A stretch of DNA of 64,000 bases from OCS116 sp051531935 (GCA_051531935.1 JAOPTR010000016.1:496001-560000); one strand, 5' to 3'; counted from the first letter of the stretch, positions 16,053 through 25,684 are shown. Numbers and translations are program-made. The notes: a model not told the origin generated them from the sequence alone.

Positions 16053-17684
16053 CTAAAAGCCCTTTTTAATGCCGCCCAATATACCACGCACCAAAGCCCC
16101 TGCAATGCGGGTCGAAACTGATCGCAAAACAGATTTTGCAACTGTTTCGCCATAACCTTGGCGTTTCGAGCCTTTGGCACCGCCCAATAGGTCATCAAAA
16201 AAGCCACGGTTGGTTTTTTCTTCGGCCGCAGCGGCTTTGTCAGCAGCTTTTGCCGCACGCGCCGCTATTTTAGCAGCCTTCGCTGCATCACGTTCTGCTT
16301 TCGCTGCTTTCTTTTCAGCCTTCGCTTCAGCTTTTGCCAATGCGGCCGCTTCTTTAATGGCTTGTTCAGCTTTATTTTGCGCTTCTTCCGCAGCATGTTT
16401 TGCCTCAGAACGGCCTTTAAACAATTCATAAGCCGATTCACGATCTATTAAATCTTCGTACTTTCCGTAAATATGGCTATTTTCAACAATCACCGCGCGT
16501 TCTTCAGGCGTTATAGACCCCATACGGCTCGATGGTGGTCTCACCATGGTGCGTTGCACAATTGATGGCACGCCCTTTTCATCCAATGTCGAAACCAAAG
16601 CCTCACCAACACTTAGACTGGTAATCGCTTCATAAGCATCAAAATCTGGGTTGTTACGAAATGTTTCAGCCGCCACTCTCACAGCTTTTTGCTCACGCGG
16701 TGTGAAAGCGCGTAAAGCATGCTGCACGCGGTTGCTCAATTGCGCCAAAACATCATCAGGCACATCTGCAGGGTTTTGGGTTACAAAATAAACACCAACA
16801 CCTTTAGAGCGAATCAACTTCACAACCTGTTCAATTTTCTGCACCAATGCTTTGGGTGCGTCTTCAAATAATAAATGCGCTTCATCAAAAAAGAAAACAA
16901 GCTTGGGTTTTTCAGGGTCGCCAATTTCAGGCAATTCTTCAAATAACTCAGATAATAACCAAAGCAAGAATGTCGCGTATAATTGCGGTGATTGCATTAA
17001 TTTATCGGCCGCCAAAATGTTGATCAACCCGCGGCCCTTATTGTCAGTTTTCAAAAAATCCTGAATGTCCAATGCAGGTTCACCAAAAAACTCGTCACCA
17101 CCTTGGTTTTCAAGCGTCAACAAACGCCGTTGGATAGATCCAACAGAGGTGCGCGAAACATTGCCATATTCAAGTGTTAAATCTTTGGCATTTTCGCCAA
17201 TATGCACCAACATTGCTTTTAAATCTTTAAGGTCCAAAAGCAATAAACCCAAATCATCAGCCACTCTAAAGGCCACGTTAATCACGCCTTCTTGCGTTTC
17301 ATTCAAGTTCAGCAAACGGCTCAAAAGCAAGGGGCCCATGTCAGATATTGTGGTTCTAATCGGGTGGCCTTGTTTGCCAAATAAATCCCAAAAAACAACT
17401 GGAAATTTGTTCATTTCATAACCTTCATACCCAATGTCATTGGCACGTTTGGTTAAAAAGTCTTTTTCCTCGCCTTTCATAGCAAGCCCAGCTAAATCGC
17501 CTTTTACATCAGCACAAAATACAGGCACGCCATCGGCTGCAAAGCCTTCGGCCAAAATCTGTAAACTCACTGTTTTCCCAGTGCCAGTTGCTCCTGCAAT
17601 CAGCCCATGTCTATTGGCTAGTTTCAACAATAGGTTTTCTTGTTTTTGGCTTTTACCAATATACACACTGTCTTCAGAATACAT
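16053..17684 (-). CDS. HerA-like ATPase (DUF853 / YjgR family)
   Basis: A 543-residue P-loop ATPase of the HerA/FtsK superfamily, the YjgR (DUF853) subgroup, of uncertain role. The Walker A motif GATGTGKT is at residues 31-38 and the Walker B LVFFFDEAHLLF lies near 262-273; the PADVPDDVLAQLSNRVQHALRAFTP segment (about 306-330) carries the sensor and arginine region of the family. Residues about 425-500 are a highly charged Ala/Lys/Glu-rich coiled coil of near-repeats of KAE and AAK, a low-complexity linker common in this family. The C terminus (KSVLRSVSTRIAGALVRGILGG) is the conserved end. Monocistronic, with its own terminator. Confidence 0.88.
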   Translation of the reverse strand: MYSEDSVYIGKSQKQENLLLKLANRHGLIAGATGTGKTVSLQILAEGFAADGVPVFCADVKGDLAGLAMKGEEKDFLTKRANDIGYEGYEMNKFPVVFWDLFGKQGHPIRTTISDMGPLLLSRLLNLNETQEGVINVAFRVADDLGLLLLDLKDLKAMLVHIGENAKDLTLEYGNVSRTSVGSIQRRLLTLENQGGDEFFGEPALDIQDFLKTDNKGRGLINILAADKLMQSPQLYATFLLWLLSELFEELPEIGDPEKPKLVFFFDEAHLLFEDAPKALVQKIEQVVKLIRSKGVGVYFVTQNPADVPDDVLAQLSNRVQHALRAFTPREQKAVRVAAETFRNNPDFDAYEAITSLSVGEALVSTLDEKGVPSIVQRTMVRPPSSRMGSITPEERAVIVENSHIYGKYEDLIDRESAYELFKGRSEAKHAAEEAQNKAEQAIKEAAALAKAEAKAEKKAAKAERDAAKAAKIAARAAKAADKAAAAEEKTNRGFFDDLLGGAKGSKRQGYGETVAKSVLRSVSTRIAGALVRGILGGIKKGF

Positions 17685-17836
17685 ATAAACACCCTAATTT
17701 TTAAGTTTTGTTCAGTTTAACCATCATTAGAAAACATGCCAGAAAAAACTTATATTTCGCCATTTATTCGCATTATGCTTGCAAAACCAATTCACTACCC
17801 ACATATTAGATGCACATTAACGAAAGGGATATTCCT

Positions 17837-18235
17837 ATGGAACAAATCATCGCAATTATTGCAGAAAAAATCGGCGTAAGCCCCGAAATCGCATCTAAAG
17901 CTGTTGGCATTATTTTAAATCTAGTCGATTCATCAGTAACAGATGATGTTAAAGAAAAATTATATGCAGCCGTGCCAGAAGCTAAAGATATAGCAGCCAC
18001 TGGTGGCGAAGAAACAGGCGGCGGCCTGCTGGGTATGGCTGGCGGCTTGTTCGGCGGCGGTGGCGGCGCAATGGGTGCAATGGCAGCCATGGGTAAACTA
18101 AACGAAGTTGGTCTCGATACCGATCAAATCAGCTCAATGGGCAAAACACTTCTAGGCCATATCGGCGAAGTGGCTGACGAAGAGCTTGTTGGCGAAATTG
18201 TAAGCTCGATTCCTGGTCTTGATAAATTCGTTTAA
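17837..18235 (+). CDS. Small DUF2780/DUF2267-like protein
   Basis: A 132-residue acidic protein. The N-terminal half (about residues 1-55) is helical with GVSPEIASKAVGIIL, a pattern seen in DUF2780 and DUF2267 proteins; the middle is a Gly/Met/Ala-rich low-complexity stretch (GGGLLGMAGGLFGGGGGAMG, about 60-82); the C-terminal part (GLDTDQISSMGKTLLGHIG) is again helical. No signal peptide or catalytic motif is visible. ATG at 17837 follows AAAGGGA at good spacing; an upstream ATG at 17810 has none. Transcribed divergently from the HerA-like gene and followed by a terminator. Assignment to one of the two DUFs is uncertain. Confidence 0.65.
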   Translation: MEQIIAIIAEKIGVSPEIASKAVGIILNLVDSSVTDDVKEKLYAAVPEAKDIAATGGEETGGGLLGMAGGLFGGGGGAMGAMAAMGKLNEVGLDTDQISSMGKTLLGHIGEVADEELVGEIVSSIPGLDKFV

Positions 18236-18262
18236 TATCATTTCCAAGCTAAATTTTGAAAG

Positions 18263-18286
18263 AGGAGCTTAACGGCTCCTTTTTTA
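18263..18286 (+). terminator. Rho-independent terminator after the small DUF2780-like gene
   Basis: AGGAGC (18263-18268), loop TTAACG, GGCTCCT with GCTCCT pairing at 18275-18280, then a T run to 18285. It lies 28 bases past the stop codon at 18235. Confidence 0.8.
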
Positions 18287-18395
18287 TTTGATTTTCACCA
18301 TACGCTAGCGTATGTTATAAAAACACACTTTGCAATAATTTGATAATATAGATTCGTCGATTATACTGAGGTGAATTTCTAGCTGAGGGGCGCAC

Positions 18396-19799
18396 ATGTC
18401 AGAAAACCAGTTTAAAGAGACAAGTTTCAAACAATGGCAGTCCGCCGCATCAACCGCCCTGCGCGGCAAACCGCTAGAAAACCTAACAAAATCCACATAT
18501 GATGACATCAAGGTAGAGCCGTTATACGCACCAAGTGCTAATCCCACTCCCATCAACCTCCCGTCAGATGTGTGGCAAATCAATCAAGCCATCAACCACC
18601 CCAATGTCGATGCCGCAAAGGCCCAAATCGCACAAGATTTAGAACAAGGCGTCAATTCCCTCAGCCTTTATTCAAATCAAGCCCAACAAGCACATGGCTA
18701 CGGGCTAGATCTCACTCCAACACATCTAAACAGCCTATTCAAAGATGTATATTTGAACATGGTCTCACTACGCTTAGAAACAGGTTTAGACGAAATTCAA
18801 ACCGCCACCGACATTACAGATTTCTATAATAACCTACCAAATAAAGGCCAATTATCACTCGGCATAGACCCCATCGGCAAATTCACCCAATTTGGCGGGT
18901 GGAATGGCGAAGCTAAAGCCAAATCAAGTGTAATTTCAGCCCTTACTAAATTTAAGGCCCACCATATTTTACGCCTCGATGGCCGCATAGCGCATAATGC
19001 AGGCGCAAGCGAAGCACAGGAACTTAATTTCATACTCTCCACCGCCCTTACTTATCTAAAATGGGCAGATGAAGCAGGCCTAAATCTCAACGAGATCGCC
19101 CCAAAATTCGAAATCAGCCTTTCCGCATCGCAAAACCAATTCATCACCATTGCCAAAATTCGCGCCATGCGCCAATTATGGGCAGAGCTGCTCGATGGCC
19201 TCGAAATCAAACAATGCCCCGCCTATATATATGCCGAAACCTCCTATCGGATGATGACCAAGCCAGACCCGTGGGTAAATCTCCTGCGCACCACAGTCGC
19301 TTGCTTTTCAGCAGGCGTTGCAGGTGCAGATCAAATCGGCATATTGCCACTTAGTGCCGCCATTGGCCTTGCCCCTGCGTTCGATAGACGCCTCGCCCGC
19401 CACATTCAAACCATCCTCATAGAGGAAAGTCATCTTGCCGATGTTACCGATCCGAGCCACGGCAGTGGATATATCGAAAACCTCACCAAACAGCTCACCA
19501 TTAAATCTTGGGAGCTATTCCAAAACACCCAACGCACAGGCGGTATAATTTCTAATCTTTTGGCAGGCAATGTACAACGTCAAATCCAAAACATAACCTC
19601 CCATCGCGATCAAGATTTGGAGTCAAAAACACATATTTTAACGGGTACGTCAGAATATGCGATCGAAGATGAAGCCGAATATGAAACGGTTAAAGCCCAA
19701 CAAACCACATTAGTAATTCCAGATTTTGAAGAACAAATCACCCCATTGTTAGCCAAGCGAGATTCTGAAATGTTCGAATCCCCTCAAGGAGATGTTTAA
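18396..19799 (+). CDS. mutA: Methylmalonyl-CoA mutase small subunit (truncated form without B12 domain)
   Basis: A 467-residue member of the methylmalonyl-CoA mutase family, homologous to the TIM-barrel part of the large subunit (for example RLETGLDEIQTATDI, IAKIRAMRQLW, DPSHGSGYIENLT). It ends after the barrel and lacks the C-terminal cobalamin-binding domain that the small subunit of actinobacterial enzymes retains in degenerate form. It therefore cannot be catalytic by itself and presumably stabilises MutB. GAGGGG precedes the ATG. The stop shares its last base with the mutB start (TAATG), indicating coupled translation and a 1:1 heterodimer. Confidence 0.9.
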   Translation: MSENQFKETSFKQWQSAASTALRGKPLENLTKSTYDDIKVEPLYAPSANPTPINLPSDVWQINQAINHPNVDAAKAQIAQDLEQGVNSLSLYSNQAQQAHGYGLDLTPTHLNSLFKDVYLNMVSLRLETGLDEIQTATDITDFYNNLPNKGQLSLGIDPIGKFTQFGGWNGEAKAKSSVISALTKFKAHHILRLDGRIAHNAGASEAQELNFILSTALTYLKWADEAGLNLNEIAPKFEISLSASQNQFITIAKIRAMRQLWAELLDGLEIKQCPAYIYAETSYRMMTKPDPWVNLLRTTVACFSAGVAGADQIGILPLSAAIGLAPAFDRRLARHIQTILIEESHLADVTDPSHGSGYIENLTKQLTIKSWELFQNTQRTGGIISNLLAGNVQRQIQNITSHRDQDLESKTHILTGTSEYAIEDEAEYETVKAQQTTLVIPDFEEQITPLLAKRDSEMFESPQGDV

Positions 19800-21955
19800 T
19801 GTCCAAATTCGATCAAATTGCAAATCGCCCTTTATCTTTCACATCATCTTCGTCTATTCCAGAAAACGACACAAACCAAAACACCATAAGCACGCCCGAA
19901 GGCATCACGCTAAAATCACATTATTCCAAATCCGATGTCGAAAACTTACCCCATCAAGAAACCTACCCAGGTTTTCCACCCTATATTCGGGGGCCGTACC
20001 CAACAATGTACAGCGCACGGCCTTGGACAATCCGCCAATATGCGGGTTTTTCAACTGCCGAGGATAGCAATGCCTTTTACCGTCGCAACCTTGCAGCAGG
20101 TCAAAAAGGCCTTTCCATCGCATTCGATCTTGCAACCCATCGCGGCTATGATAGCGACCATGAACGCGTGGTTGGAGATGTTGGCATGGCGGGCGTTGCC
20201 ATAGATAGCATTTACGACATGCGCACTCTGTTCGATAAAATCCCGCTCGATAAAATGAGCGTTTCCATGACCATGAATGGCGCAGTGTTGCCTATCCTAG
20301 CTCTTTATGTTGTCGCGGCCGAAGAACAAGGCGTTGCCCCCGCGCAATTAACAGGCACCATCCAAAATGATGTGCTTAAAGAATTTATGGTGCGTAATAC
20401 CTATATTTACCCACCAAAACATAGCATGCGAATCATTTCAGATATTTTCAAATACACGTCTGAAAACATGCCAAAATATAACAGCATTTCCATTTCAGGG
20501 TATCATATGCAAGAAGCTGGCGCGACAGCCGACCTAGAGCTTGCCTATACACTTGCCGATGGTTTGGAATATGCCAAGGCAGGTGTCGAAGCAGGTATAG
20601 ATATTGATAATTTTGCCCCAAGGCTCAGTTTTTTTTGGGCAACGGGCATGAATTTCTTCATGGAAATCGCCAAAATGCGTGCCGCTCGTATGATTTGGGC
20701 GGAAGAAATGCAAAAATTCAAACCCCAAAACCCAAAAAGCCTCTCATTGCGCACTCATTGCCAAACTTCGGGGTGGAGCCTCACCGCACAAGATGTATTT
20801 AACAATGTCACCCGCACCTGTGTCGAAGCCATGGCCGCCACACAAGGCCACACCCAAAGTTTGCACACCAATGCGTTGGATGAAGCTCTAGCATTGCCGA
20901 CCGATTTTTCGGCACGCATCGCCCGTAATACTCAGTTGTTTCTGCAACAAGAAAGCGGCACATGCGATGTTATCGACCCTTGGGGCGGCAGTTATTTTGT
21001 CGAAAAACTCACACATGATCTTGCCGACAAAGCCCGCGCGCATATGGCCGAGGTCGAAAAAGCAGGCGGCATGGCTAATGCCATAAACGCAGGCATTCCC
21101 AAACTAAAAATCGAGGAAGCCGCTGCACGCACCCAAGCCCGCATCGACAGTGGCAAACAAACCGTAGTTGGCGTCAATAAATACCGTTTAGAGACCGAAG
21201 AAAAAATCGACATACTTAAAGTCGACAATCAAAAAGTTCGCAAAATGCAACTACAAAAACTCGATCGCCTCAAAGCCGAGCGAGATCAGGCTGAGGTCGA
21301 TCAAATGTTAAACCGCCTCACCCAATCAGCAAAAACTGGCGAAGGTAATTTATTGGCGTTGGCAATAGATGCCGCACGCGCCAAAGCCACAGTTGGCGAA
21401 ATTTCCATGGCTCTAGAAGCCGAATTTGGCCGCCATAAAGCCGAGATCAAAGCCATATCAGGTATTTACCGTCAAGAAATTGGCGAAGATGATGAAACAT
21501 TGTTAAAAATTGCCGAAGCCATAGATTTATTCGAGAAAAAAGATGGCCGAAGACCTTGCATTATGGTGGCAAAAATGGGGCAAGATGGGCATGATCGAGG
21601 GCAAAAAGTCATCGCATCAGCTTTTGCCGATTTAGGCTTCGATGTCGATATTGGAGAGTTATTCCAAACACCCGAAGAAGCCGCAAAACAAGCCGTTGCC
21701 AACAATGTACACATCATTGGCGCGAGTAGCTTAGCTGCAGGTCACCTCACCTCCATACCGGCACTTAAAACTGCACTCAAAGCTCAAGATCGAGGCGATA
21801 TTATGATTGTCGCAGGTGGCGTCATCCCCCCGCAAGATTATGAAGAATTATATGCAGCAGGAGCATCAGCCATCTTCCCACCAGGCACAGTTGTAAGCCA
21901 TGCCGCGCTCGATCTTATAGAACGGCTCAACCGACATCTAGGCTATTCAAATTAG
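19799..21955 (+). CDS. mutB: Methylmalonyl-CoA mutase, catalytic large subunit
   Basis: A 718-residue adenosylcobalamin enzyme that interconverts (R)-methylmalonyl-CoA and succinyl-CoA, letting propionyl-CoA from odd-chain fatty acids, branched amino acids or thymine enter the TCA cycle. The barrel includes RGPYPTMYSARPWTIRQYAGF (about residues 68-88) and SISGYHMQEAGATADLELAYTLADG (about 224-248). The C-terminal B12 domain has MAKMGQDGHDRGQKV with the cobalt-ligand His (about 598), then GASSLAAGH and GGVIPPQDYEEL. Full length for the family. The mutA and mutB genes form an operon; neither meaB nor the epimerase gene is in the window. Confidence 0.97.
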   Translation: MSKFDQIANRPLSFTSSSSIPENDTNQNTISTPEGITLKSHYSKSDVENLPHQETYPGFPPYIRGPYPTMYSARPWTIRQYAGFSTAEDSNAFYRRNLAAGQKGLSIAFDLATHRGYDSDHERVVGDVGMAGVAIDSIYDMRTLFDKIPLDKMSVSMTMNGAVLPILALYVVAAEEQGVAPAQLTGTIQNDVLKEFMVRNTYIYPPKHSMRIISDIFKYTSENMPKYNSISISGYHMQEAGATADLELAYTLADGLEYAKAGVEAGIDIDNFAPRLSFFWATGMNFFMEIAKMRAARMIWAEEMQKFKPQNPKSLSLRTHCQTSGWSLTAQDVFNNVTRTCVEAMAATQGHTQSLHTNALDEALALPTDFSARIARNTQLFLQQESGTCDVIDPWGGSYFVEKLTHDLADKARAHMAEVEKAGGMANAINAGIPKLKIEEAAARTQARIDSGKQTVVGVNKYRLETEEKIDILKVDNQKVRKMQLQKLDRLKAERDQAEVDQMLNRLTQSAKTGEGNLLALAIDAARAKATVGEISMALEAEFGRHKAEIKAISGIYRQEIGEDDETLLKIAEAIDLFEKKDGRRPCIMVAKMGQDGHDRGQKVIASAFADLGFDVDIGELFQTPEEAAKQAVANNVHIIGASSLAAGHLTSIPALKTALKAQDRGDIMIVAGGVIPPQDYEELYAAGASAIFPPGTVVSHAALDLIERLNRHLGYSN

Positions 21956-21982
21956 AAAATCGTGCGAAGCGGCTATCAATCT

Positions 21983-22021
21983 CCAACATCAGCATGTAGC
22001 TAACTATTGTTTCGATGTTGG
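21983..22021. terminator. Possible stem-loop between convergent mutB and acyltransferase genes
   Basis: CCAACATC at 21983-21990 and GATGTTGG at 22014-22021 form a perfect 8-bp stem with a 23-base loop. There is no T run, so it is at best a weak or Rho-assisted terminator in the 66-base convergent gap. Confidence 0.35.
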
Positions 22022-23050
22022 TTAAGCATTCTTGCGTTTAAACCAAGTTGGGGCTTCTTTCGCGCTCTCTTCAGCCGCAGGTTTTTTCTTTTTCAAAAAT
22101 TTACCTACAAATTTATTGGTCATTTCATTCATCACATGCGCCACCAACATCATGGTCACAAAGGCCAATCCAATAGCAAGGTTAGGGCCGATAAGTTCAA
22201 TCGTGTGGTTTATAATCACATAACCAATATTCTGATGAACCAAATAAAGTGCATAAGATAAGTTGCCCAAATAAACTAATGGTCTAATCGCCAACCAACG
22301 TAAATTGCCCGTGGTAAACAACCAGAACAACCAAAATAATGCTAAATCCAAAGCCAATGTGGCTTCTAACGCGTTTAAATGGGTGGCCATCAATACAATA
22401 AATGCCGACAATAAATAACTATTGCTTGGCTGCTTTTTATATAAATAAAAGCTCACACCACAGGCAAAATATCCCATGGCATTAAATACCAATGCCAATT
22501 TTTGCGGCAGAATAATCGGGTTTTCAAGCATTAAATTGGTAGCTGCCAAAGCAACATTAGTCACAATCATAAAGCCAACAAATAGCTGCACTTTCGAAAA
22601 ACTCTTAATCAAAAGCAGCCCAATAACCATAAAATAAAACACCCATTCAATGGCTAAAGTCCAATAAGCGCCATCGACATTGGCAAAACCAACAAATTTT
22701 TGCAGCATACTAAAATTCACCAAAAAGGTAGTGAAATCAACAGTTAAATCTGGGTAAGGGAATATAGTCAGAGTCACAAAGGTAATGACTAACGCCACCC
22801 AATAAAGTGGGTAAAGCCGTAAAATCCGCCCCTTTAAAAAGGCAAAAGCACTGTTTTTACTAGCTGCAGAAAACGAGATGACAAAGCCACTAATTACAAA
22901 AAATAAGTTAACTCCATAACCCAAATCATTAAATTGAAAAACGGGCAATTCAGCACCCGGGAAAAAATCAAAATAACGTGTGGTATAATGAAACAACACC
23001 ACAGCCAAAGCGGCAAGCCCGCGCATCGCGTCTAATTCTAAATATCTCAT
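22022..23050 (-). CDS. Acyltransferase 3 family membrane protein
   Basis: A 342-residue inner-membrane protein with about ten hydrophobic segments. The N terminus MRYLELDAMRGLAALAVVLFHY has the family motif R-G-x-A-A-x-x-V-x-x-x-H, and GVNLFFVISGFVISFS (about residues 45-60) is the second conserved block (FFV-x-SGF). Such OafA/YrhL-type proteins transfer acyl groups (often acetyl) to sugars of exported polysaccharides or lipids. The start at 23050 is preceded by GGTGGTGA and is preferred over 23089. The C-terminal 20 residues are basic and cytosolic. The specific acceptor cannot be told. Confidence 0.88.
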   Translation of the reverse strand: MRYLELDAMRGLAALAVVLFHYTTRYFDFFPGAELPVFQFNDLGYGVNLFFVISGFVISFSAASKNSAFAFLKGRILRLYPLYWVALVITFVTLTIFPYPDLTVDFTTFLVNFSMLQKFVGFANVDGAYWTLAIEWVFYFMVIGLLLIKSFSKVQLFVGFMIVTNVALAATNLMLENPIILPQKLALVFNAMGYFACGVSFYLYKKQPSNSYLLSAFIVLMATHLNALEATLALDLALFWLFWLFTTGNLRWLAIRPLVYLGNLSYALYLVHQNIGYVIINHTIELIGPNLAIGLAFVTMMLVAHVMNEMTNKFVGKFLKKKKPAAEESAKEAPTWFKRKNA

Positions 23051-23136
23051 CTTCACCACCCATTTGCAAATGACACCAATTAGATACAATTTTAATCGAT
23101 TTTGGCTTTAAAATAAATGTTTAAGCCCATTCATGT

Positions 23137-23151
23137 TTAATGCGAGGTTAA
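23137..23151. promoter_or_regulatory. Candidate CtrA-like box TTAA-N7-TTAA
   Basis: TTAA-TGCGAGG-TTAA lies 47 bases upstream of the TIGR03808 gene and 87 bases upstream of the divergent acyltransferase gene. It matches the palindromic core of the CtrA consensus but lacks the flanking C on both strands, so it is weaker than the other boxes. Confidence 0.3.
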
Positions 23152-23197
23152 GATAAAATTGCTAAACTAACCACCACTCACATAAGGATGCCTAAAA

Positions 23198-24565
23198 ATG
23201 GATAGACGTAAATTTTTAACCTTCGCAAGCACAGCATCTATGGGGCTCAGCGCAGCCCTCATCCCACAAACATCACAAGCGGCCACGGCATCCAACCATA
23301 GTTTAAACGCTGCAGATTTAGGCCTAATTGCCAATAGTTCAACCGACCAATCTTCAGCATTTCAAGCGGCCGTTTACGCTGCAAGTGCCAAACAGCTCCC
23401 GCTATTCGTGCCTGCTGGCAGCTATATAATTGCCGATATTAACCTGCCCAAAAATACGCATATTATTGGCGTTAATGCCCAAACTACATTCATCCAAACC
23501 CATGATTTGCCAATTTTCTATATCAATCAAGCCGATCATATCAACATCGAATATATAAATTTTGAAGGCAATTTAATTGCCAATGAACAAAGCCAAATCA
23601 TCAGCATTAACAATAGTAAAAACTTCACAATACAGCATTGCCGCCTATTTAACGGCAATGGCAATGGCATCGAAATGCAGGCCTGCAACGGTCAAATCAG
23701 CAATTCACAATTCCACAACATTGCCCAAGCTGCCATTTTCTCGCGCGATGGTAAAAACCTTAAAATCATCGGGAATGAGATTTTCGACATCGGCAATAAC
23801 GCCATTCTCATTTGGCAACAAAACAAAGCCGAAGATGGTACAATTATAAGCCAAAACCACATTCACGGCATCAATTCCTTCGCAGGGGGTTCTGGGCAAA
23901 ACGGCAATGGCGTCAACATTTTTAGGGCTAATAATGTCATCGTCACAGACAATCGGTTTGATGATTGCTTCTATAGTGCCGTGCGTGTTAACGCAGGGGA
24001 TAATTGCCAAATCATCAATAATAATTGCACCGATATTGGCGAGGTTGCCCTCTATGCCGAATTTGGTTTTAATGGCGTCATCATCAATAATAACCTTGTC
24101 GATTCTGCAGGCGCAGGTATTTCCATCACCAACCTAAATCAAGATGGCCATCTGGCAATTTGCAAAGGCAATCTATTACGCAATCTCACCATAACACCAC
24201 GCCCCACCCAACCAAATGACCCACGCAATTACGGCATATCAGCCGAAGGCGATGCCCTCATCGAAGGCAATTTGGTCGAAAACGCTAGCAATTTTGGTAT
24301 AGGCGGCGGCTATGGCGAATTTCAGCGCAACATCAGCGTGGTCAATAACATGCTGAAAGACTGCGTTTATGGCATCGTCACATCAGTTGCCAATAATGCT
24401 GGTAAAATGACCATCAGTAATAACAGCATTAATAATGCAGAACGCGGAGCAATTGTAGGCTTCGCATGGGATGATCCAGCAACAGATGACCTGATTAACG
24501 ACAATCAAAAGTTTGACGAAGGCAGCCATGCAAATCTAAGCATCAGCAATAATGTGCTCACTTAG
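23198..24565 (+). CDS. TIGR03808 family Tat-exported parallel beta-helix repeat protein
   Basis: A 455-residue protein. The N terminus MDRRKFLTFASTASMGLSAALIPQTSQAATA is a twin-arginine signal (DRRKFL) with a hydrophobic stretch and an SQA-ATA cleavage region. The mature part is a run of Asn/Ile/Gly-rich repeats (for example IINNNCTDIG, VIINNNLVDSAG, ISNNSINNAERG) typical of right-handed parallel beta-helix (PbH1) proteins; YAASAKQLPLFVPAGSYIIADINLP near residues 60-84 is the pectate-lyase-like opening. It corresponds to the uncharacterised TIGR03808 family, largely found in Hyphomicrobiales, presumably periplasmic and carbohydrate-related (inference). AAGGA precedes the ATG. Divergent from the acyltransferase gene; four-base overlap with the convergent asparaginase gene. 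Confidence 0.88.
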   Translation: MDRRKFLTFASTASMGLSAALIPQTSQAATASNHSLNAADLGLIANSSTDQSSAFQAAVYAASAKQLPLFVPAGSYIIADINLPKNTHIIGVNAQTTFIQTHDLPIFYINQADHINIEYINFEGNLIANEQSQIISINNSKNFTIQHCRLFNGNGNGIEMQACNGQISNSQFHNIAQAAIFSRDGKNLKIIGNEIFDIGNNAILIWQQNKAEDGTIISQNHIHGINSFAGGSGQNGNGVNIFRANNVIVTDNRFDDCFYSAVRVNAGDNCQIINNNCTDIGEVALYAEFGFNGVIINNNLVDSAGAGISITNLNQDGHLAICKGNLLRNLTITPRPTQPNDPRNYGISAEGDALIEGNLVENASNFGIGGGYGEFQRNISVVNNMLKDCVYGIVTSVANNAGKMTISNNSINNAERGAIVGFAWDDPATDDLINDNQKFDEGSHANLSISNNVLT

Positions 24566-25587
24566 AATTCCCAAAAATCAGCAGGTCGCGCAGTTGCCAC
24601 TTCATAGCCATTGCAGTTTTTGTAAATTTTATGGGTAAAACGCTCAATCACTTCATCATCTTCGGGTTTCAGCAACCCCAGTTTTTTCAAAGTAGCACTC
24701 AACATCATTTCCGATCCACGGCATGAGTTTGAACCATCCATAAGCGTTCCATCGTCACATTTTAAAGCAATGCCAATACCATGTTCGGGCAGGCTTACAC
24801 AAAACACGCCTTCAGCGCCAGTTTTAACAAATATAGGTGTCGATAATTCACTCATAATATTTGTGCAATAGCGCCCTGTTCCTGCCACGTAAAATGGCTC
24901 GGCCATCACCGCATTGCGCAATTTTGCAAAAGCATTCCCGCGTACTTCTCCCAAACCCTTACCGCGCGATATTTTGGCAAATGCTTTGGCCCAAGCGGTC
25001 AAAGGTGCCGCCCATGTTGGCAGTGAACAACCGTCAAATCCCCAAGGTGCTTTGTTTAAATCTGTTTCAGTCAACTCACCCATGACTTTTGCCATTTCAA
25101 GCTGCACAGGATGTTCAATATCAATATAGTCTTTTGTGTCAAACCCCGCATGTTTGGCAAATGCCAACATGCCAGAATGCTTGCCAGAACAATTATTGTG
25201 CAATGCACAAGCCCGCTCGCCAGTTTTCACCAATTCATAAGCGCTTTTATTATGAAACGGCATATGCGTCCCACATTGCAAATCAGCCACACTCAAACCA
25301 GATGCCGCCAAAATCGAATTTGCAGTGAGTGTATGCGCCACCTCACCATTATGCGACGAGCAAGCTAACGCCAATTGTTTATCATTCAGCCCCAAAGCTT
25401 CAGCCGCGCCCGATTCTACCAATGGCAACGCCTGCATAATCTTAATGGCCGATCTTGGAAACACCAATTTATCAACATCACCAACCGACAATAGGGTTTG
25501 CCCACTATCATCAACAACATGAATAGAGCCTCTGTGCACGCTCTCCACATGGTCACTACGTAAAATATCAACAAGTATCGGATTCAT
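24562..25587 (-). CDS. Class 3 (rhizobial-type) L-asparaginase
   Basis: A 341-residue asparaginase of the family exemplified by Rhizobium etli ReAV, unrelated to the E. coli type I/II enzymes. It hydrolyses L-asparagine to aspartate and ammonia. The two Ser-Lys tandem elements and the zinc site are visible: PRSAIK (S46, K49), CSSHNGE (about 76-82), NNCSGKHSG (C133, K136) and GFDGCSLP (C187). These positions are offset by two from the published ReAV residues, as expected for an orthologue. No signal peptide, so cytosolic. GAGGG lies at good spacing before the ATG. The 97 bases between this gene and the tRNA carry no other feature. Confidence 0.93.
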   Translation of the reverse strand: MNPILVDILRSDHVESVHRGSIHVVDDSGQTLLSVGDVDKLVFPRSAIKIMQALPLVESGAAEALGLNDKQLALACSSHNGEVAHTLTANSILAASGLSVADLQCGTHMPFHNKSAYELVKTGERACALHNNCSGKHSGMLAFAKHAGFDTKDYIDIEHPVQLEMAKVMGELTETDLNKAPWGFDGCSLPTWAAPLTAWAKAFAKISRGKGLGEVRGNAFAKLRNAVMAEPFYVAGTGRYCTNIMSELSTPIFVKTGAEGVFCVSLPEHGIGIALKCDDGTLMDGSNSCRGSEMMLSATLKKLGLLKPEDDEVIERFTHKIYKNCNGYEVATARPADFWEF

Positions 25588-25684
25588 ATCGGCCCTCTTT
25601 CGCTTATACTATAAGCAGCACACACCAAATCAAACAAGCGAAATTCGCTTATTCATTAGGTTAACAAAGAAATTTGAGAAAATG

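Noticed and set aside
15908..16258. 116-codon leftward frame over the terminator and the end of the HerA-like gene
   Set aside because: Runs through a strong intrinsic terminator and is out of frame with a well-supported gene.
16174..16431. Ala-rich frame and dense trinucleotide pattern antisense to the HerA-like coiled coil
   Set aside because: It reflects the Lys/Ala/Glu repeats of the coiled coil, not a tandem repeat element or a gene.
23300..24500. Repetitive AAT/ATC-rich DNA that could look like a tandem repeat array or CRISPR
   Set aside because: The repeats are degenerate and keep the reading frame; they encode beta-helix rungs of the TIGR03808 protein.
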